Below, one piece after another: positions 8,052 through 17,201 of a DNA stretch of 64,000 nt. Where the stretch lies: the NCBI RefSeq assembly GCF_014205335.1, contig NZ_JACHNH010000001.1, positions 8,888,001 to 8,952,000 of the forward strand. The letters run 5' to 3'. Position 1 is the stretch's first letter, and every line of letters starts with the position of its first letter. The notes beneath the pieces were generated by a model. That model saw only the letters and a program-made list of their open reading frames with translations. It was not told the DNA's origin and did no database searches. Both the position numbers and the translations under genes were made by a program. The DNA comes from Amorphoplanes digitatis (GTDB lineage: Bacteria; Actinomycetota; Actinomycetes; Mycobacteriales; Micromonosporaceae).

Positions 8052-9311
8052 TCACAAACGGTACAAGGCCGGGTCACTTCGCGGTGCCGCTGTTCCTGTG
8101 GATCTGCTGAGTGCCTCGGCGAGCGCGGGCGCCCAGACCAGCAGCGCGAGCGGGTACAGCAGGTAGCCGAAGCGGGTGGTCGGCATCAGCAGGATCGCGG
8201 CCAGCAGGCCGTACCCGCAGAAGAGCGCCGCGGTCGCGGCCGTGCGCGGCGGACGGCGGACGAGCCGGACGGCGATCGCGAGGGCGACCGCGACCAGCAG
8301 CGCGAGCGCGACGTACCGGCCGCCCGGCACCGCCTGGGAGATCAGGTAACCGGGGAACGGCGACTGGGCCGGGCTGGTCACGAGGCCGTGGCCGAGGGGG
8401 AAGCGGATCACGTTCTCGACGAACGCGTCGGCGTCGACCAGGAAGGCCGGCAGGAGCGCGAGCACGGGCAGGCCGAGCGCGCCCGGCAGGAAGCGGCGGC
8501 CGTTGCCGGTGACGATCGCGCACACCGCGAGGACGACGACGACCGGCAGGGCGAACAGCTTGAGCGCGGCGGCCGCGCCGACGGCGAGGCCCGCGGCGCC
8601 GTAGCGGCCGGTCGCGCAGCAGGCCAGTGCGAGCAGCGTCAGGGTGAGGACCGGGAGGTCGTCGCCACCGGTGGCCAGGGTCAGCGCGCAGACGGGCAGC
8701 ACGGTGGCGAACTGCATCGCCCGGACCAGGCTCGCGGGGGCCGGTCGGCCGCGGCCGGCGAGCAGCCATCCGGCCGCCACCAGGGTCGCGACCGTCGCGA
8801 CCGCGAACCAGATCCGCGCGTCGGTGAACCAGGCGTCGCCGAAGGCCGCTCTCGGCAGGCCGAAGACGGCCATGCCGGGCTGGTACGGCGCGTAGCCCAG
8901 CAGCCGCTCGTCCGCCGGCAGCGCGGCGATCGCGTCCGGCCCGAGGTACGGCGTCCCGGTGCGCGCCAGCCGCTCACCCATGTGCTCGACGACGAGCACC
9001 TCCTCCTGGGCCCGGCCGGCGTGCCCGGCGGCGCGCTGCACCGCCTGGACGATCAACGGGAGGAGCACGGCGCCGCACCACGTCGCCCAGGTCAGCCCCA
9101 TCCGCCACCGCGGCCGCCGCAGCACGAGCTGGATCACGACGACCGAGAACGCGGCGAGATAGGCCCACACCGCCCAGGCGCCCCAGGCGCGATGCGACGG
9201 CAGGGTCGAGGTCAGCGCGGTGACGAGGGCGAAGGCCGCGGCGAGGCCGTACAGCGCGGCGTCGGCGGCGAGGCCATCGAGGGCCTGGTCGAGGCGCCGT
9301 AGCAAGGTCAC
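8052..9311 (-). CDS. Polytopic membrane glycosyltransferase-like protein (GT87/DUF2029 type)
   Basis: This 419-aa protein is almost wholly hydrophobic, with about ten membrane segments. A long loop after the third segment (VVEHMGERLARTGTPYLGP, YAPYQPGMAVFGLPR) precedes paired helices, as in actinobacterial GT-C enzymes of the GT87 mannosyltransferase type that use polyprenyl-phosphate sugars. The short segments DARIWF and FPLGHGLVTSPAQSPFPGY are typical of this group. The GTG start overlaps the stop of the GGDEF-EAL gene (GTGA, 9308-9311), and its own stop is 1 nt before the zinc-ribbon start. The donor and acceptor cannot be read from the sequence. Confidence 0.7.
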   Translation of the reverse strand: MTLLRRLDQALDGLAADAALYGLAAAFALVTALTSTLPSHRAWGAWAVWAYLAAFSVVVIQLVLRRPRWRMGLTWATWCGAVLLPLIVQAVQRAAGHAGRAQEEVLVVEHMGERLARTGTPYLGPDAIAALPADERLLGYAPYQPGMAVFGLPRAAFGDAWFTDARIWFAVATVATLVAAGWLLAGRGRPAPASLVRAMQFATVLPVCALTLATGGDDLPVLTLTLLALACCATGRYGAAGLAVGAAAALKLFALPVVVVLAVCAIVTGNGRRFLPGALGLPVLALLPAFLVDADAFVENVIRFPLGHGLVTSPAQSPFPGYLISQAVPGGRYVALALLVAVALAIAVRLVRRPPRTAATAALFCGYGLLAAILLMPTTRFGYLLYPLALLVWAPALAEALSRSTGTAAPRSDPALYRL

Positions 9312-11824
9312 GCGGGCAAGTGTGGCAGAGCGGATCTGCCGTGCCCCGGTGACCTGCGGTGCGGCATCCGGACGACCGAACCCGCGTTGTGCAGAACATC
9401 GGCGAGCGCACCCGGGCGCCCGCCCGAGCCGCGTTGCAGGGAGGCGAGCAGCCGCCCGGAGGACATCGGCCGCGCGAAGAGGTGGCCCTGGCCGGCGACG
9501 CAGCCGAGCTCCCAGAGCGCGTGCCGCTGCGGCTCGCTCTCGACGCCCTCGGCGACGACGGTCAGGTGCAGGCTGCGCGCGAGGTCGACGGTCGAGCGGA
9601 TGACGGCGGCGGCCTCGGACGAGGTCTCGACCGCGGTGACGAACTCGCGATCGATCTTGAGCTGATGCACCGGGACGCGGGACAGCACCGACAGCGACGA
9701 CACCCCGGTGCCGAAGTCGTCGAGGGCCAGCCGGACGCCGGCGTTCCGCAGCTCGCTCAGCGCCCGGTCGACGACCTCGAGCTGACTGAGCGTGAGCGTC
9801 TCGGCGAGCTCCAGCACCAGCCGGTCCGCCGCGACGCCGTGCCCGGCGAGCCGGGACAGCACGGCGCTCGGGAACGTCTCATCCAGCAGGCTGCGCGGCG
9901 AAACATTGACGGCGACGGGCAGATCAAAACCCGCTTCGCGCCACATCCGGTACGCGGTGAGCGACTGCTCCAGCACCGCGTCGGCGAACGCGGGCAGCTG
10001 ACCGGACCGCTCGACGGTCTCGAGGAACTGCATCGGGCTGAGGCTGCCGTGCTCCGGGTGGTGCCAGCGGGCCAGCGCCTCGGCGGAGATCACCTCTCCG
10101 CTGCCGAGGTCGACGATGGGCTGGAAGTCGACCACGAACTCGTGCTCGGCGACGGCGCGGGACAACTCGCCGCCGAGCATCAGCCGGCCGACGTCCGCGG
10201 TGTCGCGGGCGTGCGCGTAGACCGCGGTGCGCTGACCGCTGCGTTTCGCCTGGTACATGGCCACGTCGGCGCGGCGCATCAGCTCCTGCACGCCGCCGCT
10301 CGCCGGGGCCATCGCGATGCCGCCGGCGGCCTCGACGGTGAGCTGCATGCCGTCGACCACGATGTTGCGTTCCAGATCGGCGAGCATCGCCTCGGCCCGG
10401 TGGGTGGCGACCGCGGGGGCCGGCAGGCCGGTGAAGAGCACCGCGAACTCGTCGCCGCCGAGGCGGGCGACCAGGTCGCCGGGGCTCGCCGATGCCTCGA
10501 GGCGATTCGCCACCTCGCGCAGGACCTCGTCGCCCGCGCCGTGTCCGAGGGTGTCGTTGACCTCCTTGAAGTGGTTGAGGTCGATCAGCAGCATCGCGCA
10601 CATGCCGTCGGCCTTCCGGGCCCGGAAGATCTCGGTTGCCTGCTCCAGCAGTTCGCGGCGGTTGGCGAGGCCGGTGAGCGGATCGTGCGCGGCCGCGTAG
10701 GCGTTCTCGGCGCTGATCCGCGTCAGCTCCGCGTATGCCCGGGCGTTGCGGATGGCCGTGTACAGCGACGAGGCGAAGATCCTCAGCTTGTTGTGCTCGG
10801 AGTCGCTGAGCTTGACCGGCTTGCGGAAGTGCAGGCGCAGCACGCCGGCCGCCTCCGCGTCGGGGCCTTCGAGCGGCGCCTCGATGAAGGAGCCCGCGCG
10901 GGCTGGTGCGGTTTCGGCCGGGCCCTCGTAGCCGACGCGACCGGCCGAGCCGCGGACCAGCTGGGGCGGCCGCAGGTCCCGGAGCTCGACCTCCGCCTCG
11001 TCCGCGGAGAACAGTCCGGGAGCGCGGGTGACCGCGGCGTGCAGCACCGAGGTGAGCTCGGTGACGTTGAGGCGATCGGTGCTGGAGGCGAGCCGGGCCC
11101 AGGCCTCCTGGTCGGCGCGCTGGCGGATCTGGTTTTTCGTCGCGAACTGAAGTGCGAACACCGCGGGCACCATGGCCACGATGAGCAGCTCTTCCTGCGC
11201 CACCACCAGCGCGATGAGCACGGCGAGGCCAACGTTGATCACCCGAACGGTGACCACCACGTCCCAGTTCCGCCGCGCGGCCTGCAGCCAGGAGGTGCGG
11301 GTGGCCAGCGCCATCACGGTGTTGCCGAGCAGATCGTCGACGATGGCGTAGGCGACGGCCGCCAGGGCGAGGCCGGCGACGAGCCGCGGCACGGACGGCA
11401 CCGTCAGGGAGAGGTCGGCGTCCGGTCGCACGTGCAGCAGGTAGGCGACGGTTGCGCCGGCCGTGGCGGCCATCGTGTCCTTCGCGACGTTGAATGTGAT
11501 CTTCAGCTTGTCGCGGAGAAAGATTTTCGAGGCCAGCACGCCGACGGCGGTGCACAGGATCACCCACGGAAGCGGCACGGTGGCCGCGGCGATGAGGATG
11601 GCGCCCGACGTGGAGGAGAACGAGCGGCTTTCCGAGCGGATCCGCAGCACGATCAGCGGACCGTTGGCCGCGGCAATGATCACGGTCAGGGTCGCGAGGT
11701 AGAGGAGCTTGCCGGGCGACACCGCGGTCACGGAGATCCCGGCCCAGAGCAGGCAGAGGAACCCACCAGAAGCGACTAGACCGACATACAGCCGGAGCTG
11801 CTTGTCGGTCTTCGCGTCGTTCAC
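9308..11824 (-). CDS. Membrane-bound GGDEF-EAL cyclic di-GMP enzyme
   Basis: Numbered from an upstream in-frame start at 11917 (869 aa), residues 41-260 hold about six membrane segments. A GAF-like linker lies near 285-395. A GGDEF domain has its active-site motif intact at 487-491 (RLGGDEFAV). An EAL domain starts at 613 (AEALARWHHPEHG) and contains LALDDFGTG and VVAEGVES. GGDEF domains make cyclic di-GMP and EAL domains degrade it; both motif sets look complete. A GTG at 11824 gives a more natural N-terminus just before the first membrane helix, so 11824 is used here; 11917 remains possible. It heads a coupled operon with the GT87 and zinc-ribbon genes, suggesting control of a surface glycan (inference). 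Confidence 0.85.
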   Translation of the reverse strand: MNDAKTDKQLRLYVGLVASGGFLCLLWAGISVTAVSPGKLLYLATLTVIIAAANGPLIVLRIRSESRSFSSTSGAILIAAATVPLPWVILCTAVGVLASKIFLRDKLKITFNVAKDTMAATAGATVAYLLHVRPDADLSLTVPSVPRLVAGLALAAVAYAIVDDLLGNTVMALATRTSWLQAARRNWDVVVTVRVINVGLAVLIALVVAQEELLIVAMVPAVFALQFATKNQIRQRADQEAWARLASSTDRLNVTELTSVLHAAVTRAPGLFSADEAEVELRDLRPPQLVRGSAGRVGYEGPAETAPARAGSFIEAPLEGPDAEAAGVLRLHFRKPVKLSDSEHNKLRIFASSLYTAIRNARAYAELTRISAENAYAAAHDPLTGLANRRELLEQATEIFRARKADGMCAMLLIDLNHFKEVNDTLGHGAGDEVLREVANRLEASASPGDLVARLGGDEFAVLFTGLPAPAVATHRAEAMLADLERNIVVDGMQLTVEAAGGIAMAPASGGVQELMRRADVAMYQAKRSGQRTAVYAHARDTADVGRLMLGGELSRAVAEHEFVVDFQPIVDLGSGEVISAEALARWHHPEHGSLSPMQFLETVERSGQLPAFADAVLEQSLTAYRMWREAGFDLPVAVNVSPRSLLDETFPSAVLSRLAGHGVAADRLVLELAETLTLSQLEVVDRALSELRNAGVRLALDDFGTGVSSLSVLSRVPVHQLKIDREFVTAVETSSEAAAVIRSTVDLARSLHLTVVAEGVESEPQRHALWELGCVAGQGHLFARPMSSGRLLASLQRGSGGRPGALADVLHNAGSVVRMPHRRSPGHGRSALPHLPA

Positions 11825-11917
11825 CGCGGACGTCCCATGACTCCATGGTGACCCGCTGCCGGTACAGGCTGTCAATGCCTCATGGTCTCGGAGTAGTCGA
11901 GGTTTCGGTGCCAGCAC

Positions 11918-12398
11918 TCAGACCCAGTCGTTCTCTCGCATGGCGCGTCTCCCATCTCTGAAAATGGCGACCTCAAACCGAAGGTCAACCTGCGCGACAG
12001 ATCCCCCGCCGTTCCGCTTCCCTTTGACGACAACAGCGTAGGAAGAGGACAGGTTGTGGGGAAGAATAATTTGTCGCTCGTTTCACGAAATGCGAGTATC
12101 TGACGGCTTTATGCCGAATGAGTGACGGAATAACAACGCTCCGCGACTATTCGGCTATCGAGACTGCCTGACCATCAACGTTGCCCAAAACGGCGGCAAA
12201 CGCCCTGCTGTGGACGGGTCTCGGGGCCAAACTGCAATGTACGTCCGATCGCATTGATGTGTGCTACGGATAAGCGTTCTCTGGATCAATTCAATGCGTA
12301 GAACGGATTGCCATCTGAAATGGCTACGGAAAGTGGAGGATCACTGACTTTCCGCCGCCAACGCGCCGGGAATTTCCAAGACCGACTGCGCAAGTGGA
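11918..12398. other. Gene-free AT-richer region between the GGDEF-EAL gene and moaC
   Basis: About 480 nt without a credible ORF on either strand, visibly richer in A and T than its surroundings. It must hold the promoters of the minus-strand GGDEF-EAL operon and the plus-strand moaC operon. A small hairpin (GCCAT, loop CTGAA, ATGGC) lies near 12310. No known riboswitch pattern was recognised. Confidence 0.5.
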
Positions 12399-12404
12399 TA
12401 AGCT
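12399..12404 (+). promoter_or_regulatory. -10 element of the moaC operon (leaderless type)
   Basis: TAAGCT at 12399-12404 is followed by 7 nt and then the GTG start at 12412. This matches the TANNNT-N6/7-start pattern of leaderless transcripts. Confidence 0.55.
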
Positions 12405-12411
12405 GTGACAC

Positions 12412-12903
12412 GTGACGAACGCAGCGAAAATGACTCATGTCGACGCCGAAGGCGCAGCTCGGATGGTCGACGTGTCGGCCAAGGAGATCACCGTCCGGCG
12501 CGCCGTTGCCGCCGGCCGGCTGGTCACCACCGCGGAGGTGGTCGCGCTGCTGCGCGGCGACGGCCTGCCGAAGGGCGACGCCCTCGCGGTGGCCCGGATC
12601 GCCGGCATCATGGGCGCCAAGCGCACCCCGGATCTGGTGCCCCTGTGTCACCCGATCGGGCTGCACGGCGTCACCGTCGACCTGCGTATCACCGGCACCG
12701 GCGTCGACATCACCGCGACGACCAGGACCGCGGACCGCACCGGCGTCGAGATGGAGGCGCTGACGGCGGTGGCCACCGCCGGGCTCACCCTGATCGACAT
12801 GGTCAAGGCGGTGGACCCCGCGGCGAGCATCGAGGCCGTCCGCGTCCTGCGCAAGGAGGGCGGCAAGACCGGCGAATGGGTACGCCCCGAGGACCGCTCG
12901 TGA
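12412..12903 (+). CDS. moaC: Cyclic pyranopterin monophosphate synthase MoaC
   Basis: MoaC converts the MoaA product into cyclic pyranopterin monophosphate, the first stable intermediate of molybdenum cofactor synthesis. The 163-aa sequence has the family landmarks THVDAEGAARMVDVS, GIMGAKRTPDLVPLCHPI and TGVEMEALTAV, followed by the conserved DMVKAVD. The length is normal. GTG 12412 fits the leaderless -10 element; ATG 12430 is an alternative just before the conserved start. Its TGA overlaps the GTG of mog (GTGA, 12900-12903), making it the first of four coupled genes. Confidence 0.95.
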   Translation: MTNAAKMTHVDAEGAARMVDVSAKEITVRRAVAAGRLVTTAEVVALLRGDGLPKGDALAVARIAGIMGAKRTPDLVPLCHPIGLHGVTVDLRITGTGVDITATTRTADRTGVEMEALTAVATAGLTLIDMVKAVDPAASIEAVRVLRKEGGKTGEWVRPEDRS

Positions 12904-13385
12904 TCCGTGCCCGGGTGATCGTCGCCTCGAACCGCGCCGCGGCGGGCGTGTACGCCGACACCAGCGGCCCGCTGCTCGTCGCCGGACTTCGTGACCTGGG
13001 CTGCGAGGTGGACCCGGAGCCGGTCGTCGTGCCGGACGGTGAGCCGGTGGCCGAGGCGCTGCGTGCCGCGGTCGCCGAGGGGATCGACGTGGTCGTCACC
13101 AGCGGAGGCACCGGTGTCACCCCGACCGATCGCACGCCCGAGGCGACCCGGCCGCTGCTCGATTTCGAGGTGCCCGGCATCGCCGAGGCGATCCGCGCGT
13201 ACAGCAGGGGCAAGGTGCCGGCGGCCGCGCTCTCCCGCGGCCTCGCCGGTGTCGCCGGAAGCACGCTCGTGGTGAACCTGCCCGGCTCGACGGGCGGCGC
13301 GAGGGACGGCATCGCGGTGCTCGGCCCGATCCTCGTCCACACGGTGGAGCAGATCGGCGGCGGCGACCATAGGCTCTCCTCGTGA
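12900..13385 (+). CDS. mog: MogA/MoaB-family molybdopterin adenylyltransferase
   Basis: This 161-aa protein activates molybdopterin by adenylation before metal insertion. It shows the MoCF-binding fold motifs TSGGTGVTPTDRTPEAT and NLPGSTGGARDG. The GTG start at 12900 is set by the 4-nt overlap with moaC, and the stop overlaps the GTG of moeA (13382-13385). Sequence alone does not separate MogA from the close relative MoaB; the operon context with moeA supports the adenylyltransferase role. Confidence 0.9.
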   Translation: MIRARVIVASNRAAAGVYADTSGPLLVAGLRDLGCEVDPEPVVVPDGEPVAEALRAAVAEGIDVVVTSGGTGVTPTDRTPEATRPLLDFEVPGIAEAIRAYSRGKVPAAALSRGLAGVAGSTLVVNLPGSTGGARDGIAVLGPILVHTVEQIGGGDHRLSS

Positions 13386-14608
13386 GCGCAGAGAGCATCC
13401 CGGTCGACTGGGACAAGGCCCGCACCATGGCATACGAGGCCGGGCGCGCCGCCGTCCGCGCCGCCGAGACCGTGCCGCTCGCCGGCGCCGACGGCCGCAC
13501 GCTCGCCGAGCCGCTTGTCACCCTCACCGACCTGCCGGCGTTCCCGACCTCGAGCATCGACGGCTGGGCGGTCCGCGGCCCGGCGCCGTGGCGCCCGGCG
13601 GGCCGGGTGCTGGCCGGCGGCACGGCCGAGCCCCTGACCGCGGACGGCACCTGCGTCGAGATCGCGACCGGCGCGATGGTCCCGGAGGGCACGCAGGCGC
13701 TGATCCGCGTCGAGGATTCGACCCGCGACGCCGAGGGCCGGGTCAGCGGCGAGCCGCGGCCGGTGCCCGAGTGGCGGCTGCCGGGTGACGAGGCGCACCG
13801 CGGTGAAGAGCTGCTTCCCGCCGGCACGCCGGTCGACCCCGCCGTGCTCGGCATGGCCGCGACCTGCGGCTACGACATGATCGCCGTCCGGCCGCTGCCC
13901 CGCGCGGCGCTGCTGGTCTTCGGCGACGAACTCCTGACCAGCGGCCCGCCGGGCGCGGGCCGGGTCCGCGACTCCCTGAGCCCGCTCGTTCCCGCGTGGC
14001 TGCGCCGCTACGGCGCGACGGTCGACCCCGCGGCCGTGCGAGGCCCGGTGCGGGACACCCTCGAGGCGCACGTCGCGGCGATCCGGGAGGCGCTCGCGGA
14101 CGCGGACGTGGTCTGCACGACCGGCGGCACGATGAACGGGCCCGTCGACCACCTGCACCCGGCCCTGGCCGAGCTGGGCGCCGAGTACGTCATGAACACG
14201 GTCGCGGTGCGTCCCGGCTTCCCGATGCTGCTGGCCCGGGTGCCCGGCCCGGACGGCCGGCCCCGCTTCCTCGCCGGCCTGCCCGGCAACCCGCAGTCGG
14301 CGGTGATCGCGCTGATCTCGCTGGTCGCGCCGCTGCTGGCCGGACTGCACGGCCGCGAGCTGCCCGTGCTGCCCCGGGTCGAGCTGTCGGCGCCGGTGCC
14401 GGGCCGGGGCGGCTTCACCCACCTCGCGCTGGCCGCCCTGGACCGCGACGGCCGCACGGCGACGCCGGTCGGGCACGTCGGCTCGGCGATGCTGCGCGGG
14501 CTGGCCGGCGCACACGGCTTCGTCGTGGTCCGGCCGGACACCCAGGCCGATGCCGGCGAACTGGTCCCGTTCCTGCCCCTTCCGCTCTACGCCGGAGAAC
14601 GCCCATGA
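13382..14608 (+). CDS. moeA: Molybdopterin molybdenumtransferase MoeA
   Basis: MoeA inserts molybdate into adenylated molybdopterin. The 408-aa protein has the family blocks SSIDGWAVRG, ATGAMVPEGTQALIRVED, CTTGGTMNGPVDHL and LAGLPGNPQSAVIAL. In most MoeA proteins the third block reads GGxSxGxxD; here the Ser position is Thr, a mild variant. The GTG start overlaps the mog stop, and the TGA overlaps the moaE ATG (ATGA, 14605-14608). It belongs to the moaC-mog-moeA-moaE operon. Confidence 0.93.
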   Translation: MSAESIPVDWDKARTMAYEAGRAAVRAAETVPLAGADGRTLAEPLVTLTDLPAFPTSSIDGWAVRGPAPWRPAGRVLAGGTAEPLTADGTCVEIATGAMVPEGTQALIRVEDSTRDAEGRVSGEPRPVPEWRLPGDEAHRGEELLPAGTPVDPAVLGMAATCGYDMIAVRPLPRAALLVFGDELLTSGPPGAGRVRDSLSPLVPAWLRRYGATVDPAAVRGPVRDTLEAHVAAIREALADADVVCTTGGTMNGPVDHLHPALAELGAEYVMNTVAVRPGFPMLLARVPGPDGRPRFLAGLPGNPQSAVIALISLVAPLLAGLHGRELPVLPRVELSAPVPGRGGFTHLALAALDRDGRTATPVGHVGSAMLRGLAGAHGFVVVRPDTQADAGELVPFLPLPLYAGERP

Positions 14609-15036
14609 ACACCATCGAGACGGTACGGATCGCCGAGGTCCTCGACTCCGCGCTGGACCTGGCCGCGCACGAGCGGGCGGTCGCGGATACCCGGGCCGGT
14701 GCGGTCGTGTCGTTCCAGGGCGTGGTCCGCGATCACGACGACGACCGCGGCGTGACCCTGCTCGAATACGAGGGGCATCCCACCGCCGCGGCGGTGCTGC
14801 GCGAGGTGGCGCAGGAGATCGCCGCGGACCCGGACGTGTACGCGGTCGCCGTGTCGCACCGGGTCGGCGTCCTGCGGATCGGCGACGTGGCGCTGGTGGC
14901 GTCGGTGAGCACCGCGCACCGGGCGGCGGCGTTCGCGGCGTGCGCGCGCCTTGTCGACGAGGCGAAGGCCCGCCTGCCGATCTGGAAGCGTCAGGTCTTC
15001 ACCGACGGCACCGAGGAGTGGGTCAACTGCCCCTGA
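14605..15036 (+). CDS. moaE: Molybdopterin synthase catalytic subunit MoaE
   Basis: MoaE is the large subunit of molybdopterin synthase. It transfers sulfur from the MoaD thiocarboxylate to cyclic pyranopterin monophosphate. The 143-aa product has SFQGVVRDHDDDRGV, LEYEGHP, the catalytic-lysine region DEAKARLPIWKRQVF and a normal end (EEWVNCP). ATG 14605 is set by overlap with moeA. The partner moaD is about 10 kb away at 25193-25441. Confidence 0.95.
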   Translation: MNTIETVRIAEVLDSALDLAAHERAVADTRAGAVVSFQGVVRDHDDDRGVTLLEYEGHPTAAAVLREVAQEIAADPDVYAVAVSHRVGVLRIGDVALVASVSTAHRAAAFAACARLVDEAKARLPIWKRQVFTDGTEEWVNCP

Positions 15037-15058
15037 GCCGGGGCGGCCGGGTCGGCGA

Positions 15059-16543
15059 TCAGCGGCCCGGATCGCGGGGCGGCGGGATGGTGGCGGCGGG
15101 CAGCGGCCCACCCGCGGCGCCGGCCCGGCCGATGCCGGCCGTCCGGTCCCCGTTCGCGGACCGCGCGGCGCTGGGCTCGTGCGTGAAACTTCCGGTTCGG
15201 GTACGCCGGCCCTTGCCCCGCCGCGGGGACGGACGACCCAGCCAGCGGTTGACCGGGAAGGCCGGAGCCACGCCCGGCCGCCACGGCAGGGCGTTGACCA
15301 GCAAAATCGCCGCCAACGCGTACGAGTTCCGGGAGAACGTGTCGTGCCCGCTCCACATCGGGGCCAGCACGAACAGCAGATACGTCGTCCCGGCCGCGAC
15401 CGCGAAGCCCAGCCCGGGCCGCCGGTTGCGTCCCGGCAGCGCGCGGCCGGGGTTCACCCGCCGCCGGGCGGCCGCGTCGATCAGGATCAGCGTCGCCGGC
15501 AGCACCCAGACCAGCTCGCGCGTGTAGGTGACCGGGCCGACGATCGCCGCGGTGAGGCCGACGAGCGTGAACGCCGCGATCTCGTCGCCGTCCGCGTGCG
15601 CCGCCCGGGCCCGGATGAACCCGACCGCGACGAGCAGCAGCGAGAACGAGAGCCAGAGCAGCACCGGCGTGGTCGCCGAGTCGTAGATTCGGGCCAGCAC
15701 CCCGGCGAGCGACTGGTTGCCGACGGCGTCGACCGGCCCGGTCCGGTCGATGCGCCACAGCACCTCGCCGAACCAGGCCGCGGTCTCGCGCGGCGTGATC
15801 ATCAGCGCGCCGACCGCGGCGACCGAGGCCGTGCAGGCGGCGGTGAACGCGGCCCGCCACTGCCGGGTGACGGCCAGGTACGCGACGAAGAAGGCGGGGG
15901 TGACCGTCAGGGCCACGGCGATCCCGGTGCCCAGGCCCGCCCAGGCGCCGGTGGCCCAGCCGCGCCGCAGACAGTCACCGACCGTCCGCCCCTGCGGCGG
16001 CGCGGAGGCGGGACGACCCGGCCACCAGGCGGCCCGGCTGCGCGCCCAGGCGCCGCGCCGCAGCGCGACGATGTCGGCCGTGATCAGCCCGAACACCAGC
16101 AGGTCGAAGGAGCCGAGCCCGAGCGTGGCCCGCACCGGCTCGACGGTCAGGGCGAGCGCGCCCGCCGCGAGCACGACCGGCCACCGCCGCCGCCCGTAAC
16201 GGCGGGCGACCGGCCCCACCAGCGCGACCAGGGAGAGGCCGAGCGCGGCGACCCCGGCCAGCGCGGTCAGCCACCCGGCCAGCCGGAGCGGCATCAGCAC
16301 GGCCGGCGCCACGAGGAACAACGCCGGGGGCGTGAGCTCGGTGCCGAGCTGGCTCGACGCCGCGCGGTACGCGTACAGGCCGTCGCCCGCGAACCAGCTC
16401 TGCACCGCCGCGCGGCTCACGGCGAGGCCGCTGAACCCGTACCGCTGAGCGATCGTGGTGATCGCGGCCAGGATGCCGATGAAGGAGAGCGCGACCACGA
16501 CGGATCCGGCCGTAGCGGGACGCGCAGTCCGCCTCGCGGGCAT
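15059..16543 (-). CDS. GT87-type alpha-mannosyltransferase-like membrane protein
   Basis: This 494-aa protein has ten or more membrane segments. The motifs SFDLLVFGLI, NQSLAGVLAR and TYTRELVWVLP are characteristic of the mycobacterial/actinobacterial polyprenol-phosphate-mannose-dependent GT87 (DUF2029) family. The catalytic Asp is probably the one in LGSFDLLV. The last 60 residues are basic, low complexity and cytoplasmic. It converges with moaE, with 22 nt between stops, and looks monocistronic. The substrate is unknown; lipoglycan or glycoprotein mannosylation would fit the family. Confidence 0.75.
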   Translation of the reverse strand: MPARRTARPATAGSVVVALSFIGILAAITTIAQRYGFSGLAVSRAAVQSWFAGDGLYAYRAASSQLGTELTPPALFLVAPAVLMPLRLAGWLTALAGVAALGLSLVALVGPVARRYGRRRWPVVLAAGALALTVEPVRATLGLGSFDLLVFGLITADIVALRRGAWARSRAAWWPGRPASAPPQGRTVGDCLRRGWATGAWAGLGTGIAVALTVTPAFFVAYLAVTRQWRAAFTAACTASVAAVGALMITPRETAAWFGEVLWRIDRTGPVDAVGNQSLAGVLARIYDSATTPVLLWLSFSLLLVAVGFIRARAAHADGDEIAAFTLVGLTAAIVGPVTYTRELVWVLPATLILIDAAARRRVNPGRALPGRNRRPGLGFAVAAGTTYLLFVLAPMWSGHDTFSRNSYALAAILLVNALPWRPGVAPAFPVNRWLGRPSPRRGKGRRTRTGSFTHEPSAARSANGDRTAGIGRAGAAGGPLPAATIPPPRDPGR

Positions 16544-16624
16544 GGCGCGACCTCCCGTAGCTCGACCGGCGGCGCCGTCGAGAGCGCTTCGTCCACTTAA
16601 CGCCGGTAAAGCCCGTTTGGTGAT

Positions 16625-17167
16625 TTACCCAGGGAGCCGCCGGGCGGCCGCGGCCGAACGCCGGGCGATCTTCGCCTCCCGCCGGGCGGTCCGGACGGCG
16701 CGCCGCATCGAGCGCTGTGAGCGCTCGACGGCATGGCTGGTCCGGTAGCCGATGCCGGGCTTGCCCTGCGTGTCGGCGGCGGCGAGCAGCAGGCCGCCGA
16801 GCAGCCCGAGATTCTTCAGGAAGTGCCCCTCGTGCTGCGCCCGCTCGGGCCCGGACATGGTCCAGAACGGATGCCCCGCGACGGTCGTGGGTACCAGGTT
16901 GGCGGCGAGCACCGCGGCGGCCGGTCGGGTGAAACGGCCGGTGGCCAGCAGGAGCCCGGCGATCAGGTCGGTGCCGGCCTTCAGCCGCACCAGGGTGCGT
17001 GCGTCGCTGGGCAGCCGTGGGTCGACCCGCTCGAGCATCGGCCCGACCCGGTCGGTGACCCGCTTGGCGGCCTCGACCTTGGAGTCGGGATTGAGGACGA
17101 TACGAACTCCGCTGACCACGAAGATCGCACCGAGCATGGCGCGGGCTGTGGTACGCACAGGCTTCAT
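16625..17167 (-). CDS. DoxX-family membrane protein
   Basis: The 180-aa protein has about four membrane helices and DoxX features: an opening RAMLGAIFVVSGV, RLKAGTDLIAGLLLATGRF, and HPFWTMSGPERAQHEGHFLKN. The DoxX/SURF4 group is linked to thiol and redox homeostasis in mycobacteria, but its reaction is unclear. The C-terminal 40 residues are strongly basic (RRAVRTARREAKIARR), which is unusual for the family and may bind nucleic acid or membrane lipid. It is divergent from the GNAT gene, with only 34 nt between the starts. Confidence 0.8.
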   Translation of the reverse strand: MKPVRTTARAMLGAIFVVSGVRIVLNPDSKVEAAKRVTDRVGPMLERVDPRLPSDARTLVRLKAGTDLIAGLLLATGRFTRPAAAVLAANLVPTTVAGHPFWTMSGPERAQHEGHFLKNLGLLGGLLLAAADTQGKPGIGYRTSHAVERSQRSMRRAVRTARREAKIARRSAAAARRLPG

Positions 17168-17201
17168 AGCCTGTTTATACCCGGATCGCGAAGGTCACTC
17201 C

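Noticed and set aside
9359..11779. An 806-codon plus-strand ORF opposite the GGDEF-EAL gene
   Set aside because: Composition is Arg/Gly/His/Gln-rich without domains; the minus-strand frame carries GGDEF and EAL motifs.
11918..12398. Cyclic di-GMP riboswitch near the GGDEF gene
   Set aside because: Segments such as GGCAAAC occur, but the rest of the conserved core does not follow.
13382..14608. moeA as a degraded copy because of the Thr in the GGxSxGxxD block
   Set aside because: All other MoeA blocks, length and operon coupling are intact; a Ser to Thr change is conservative.
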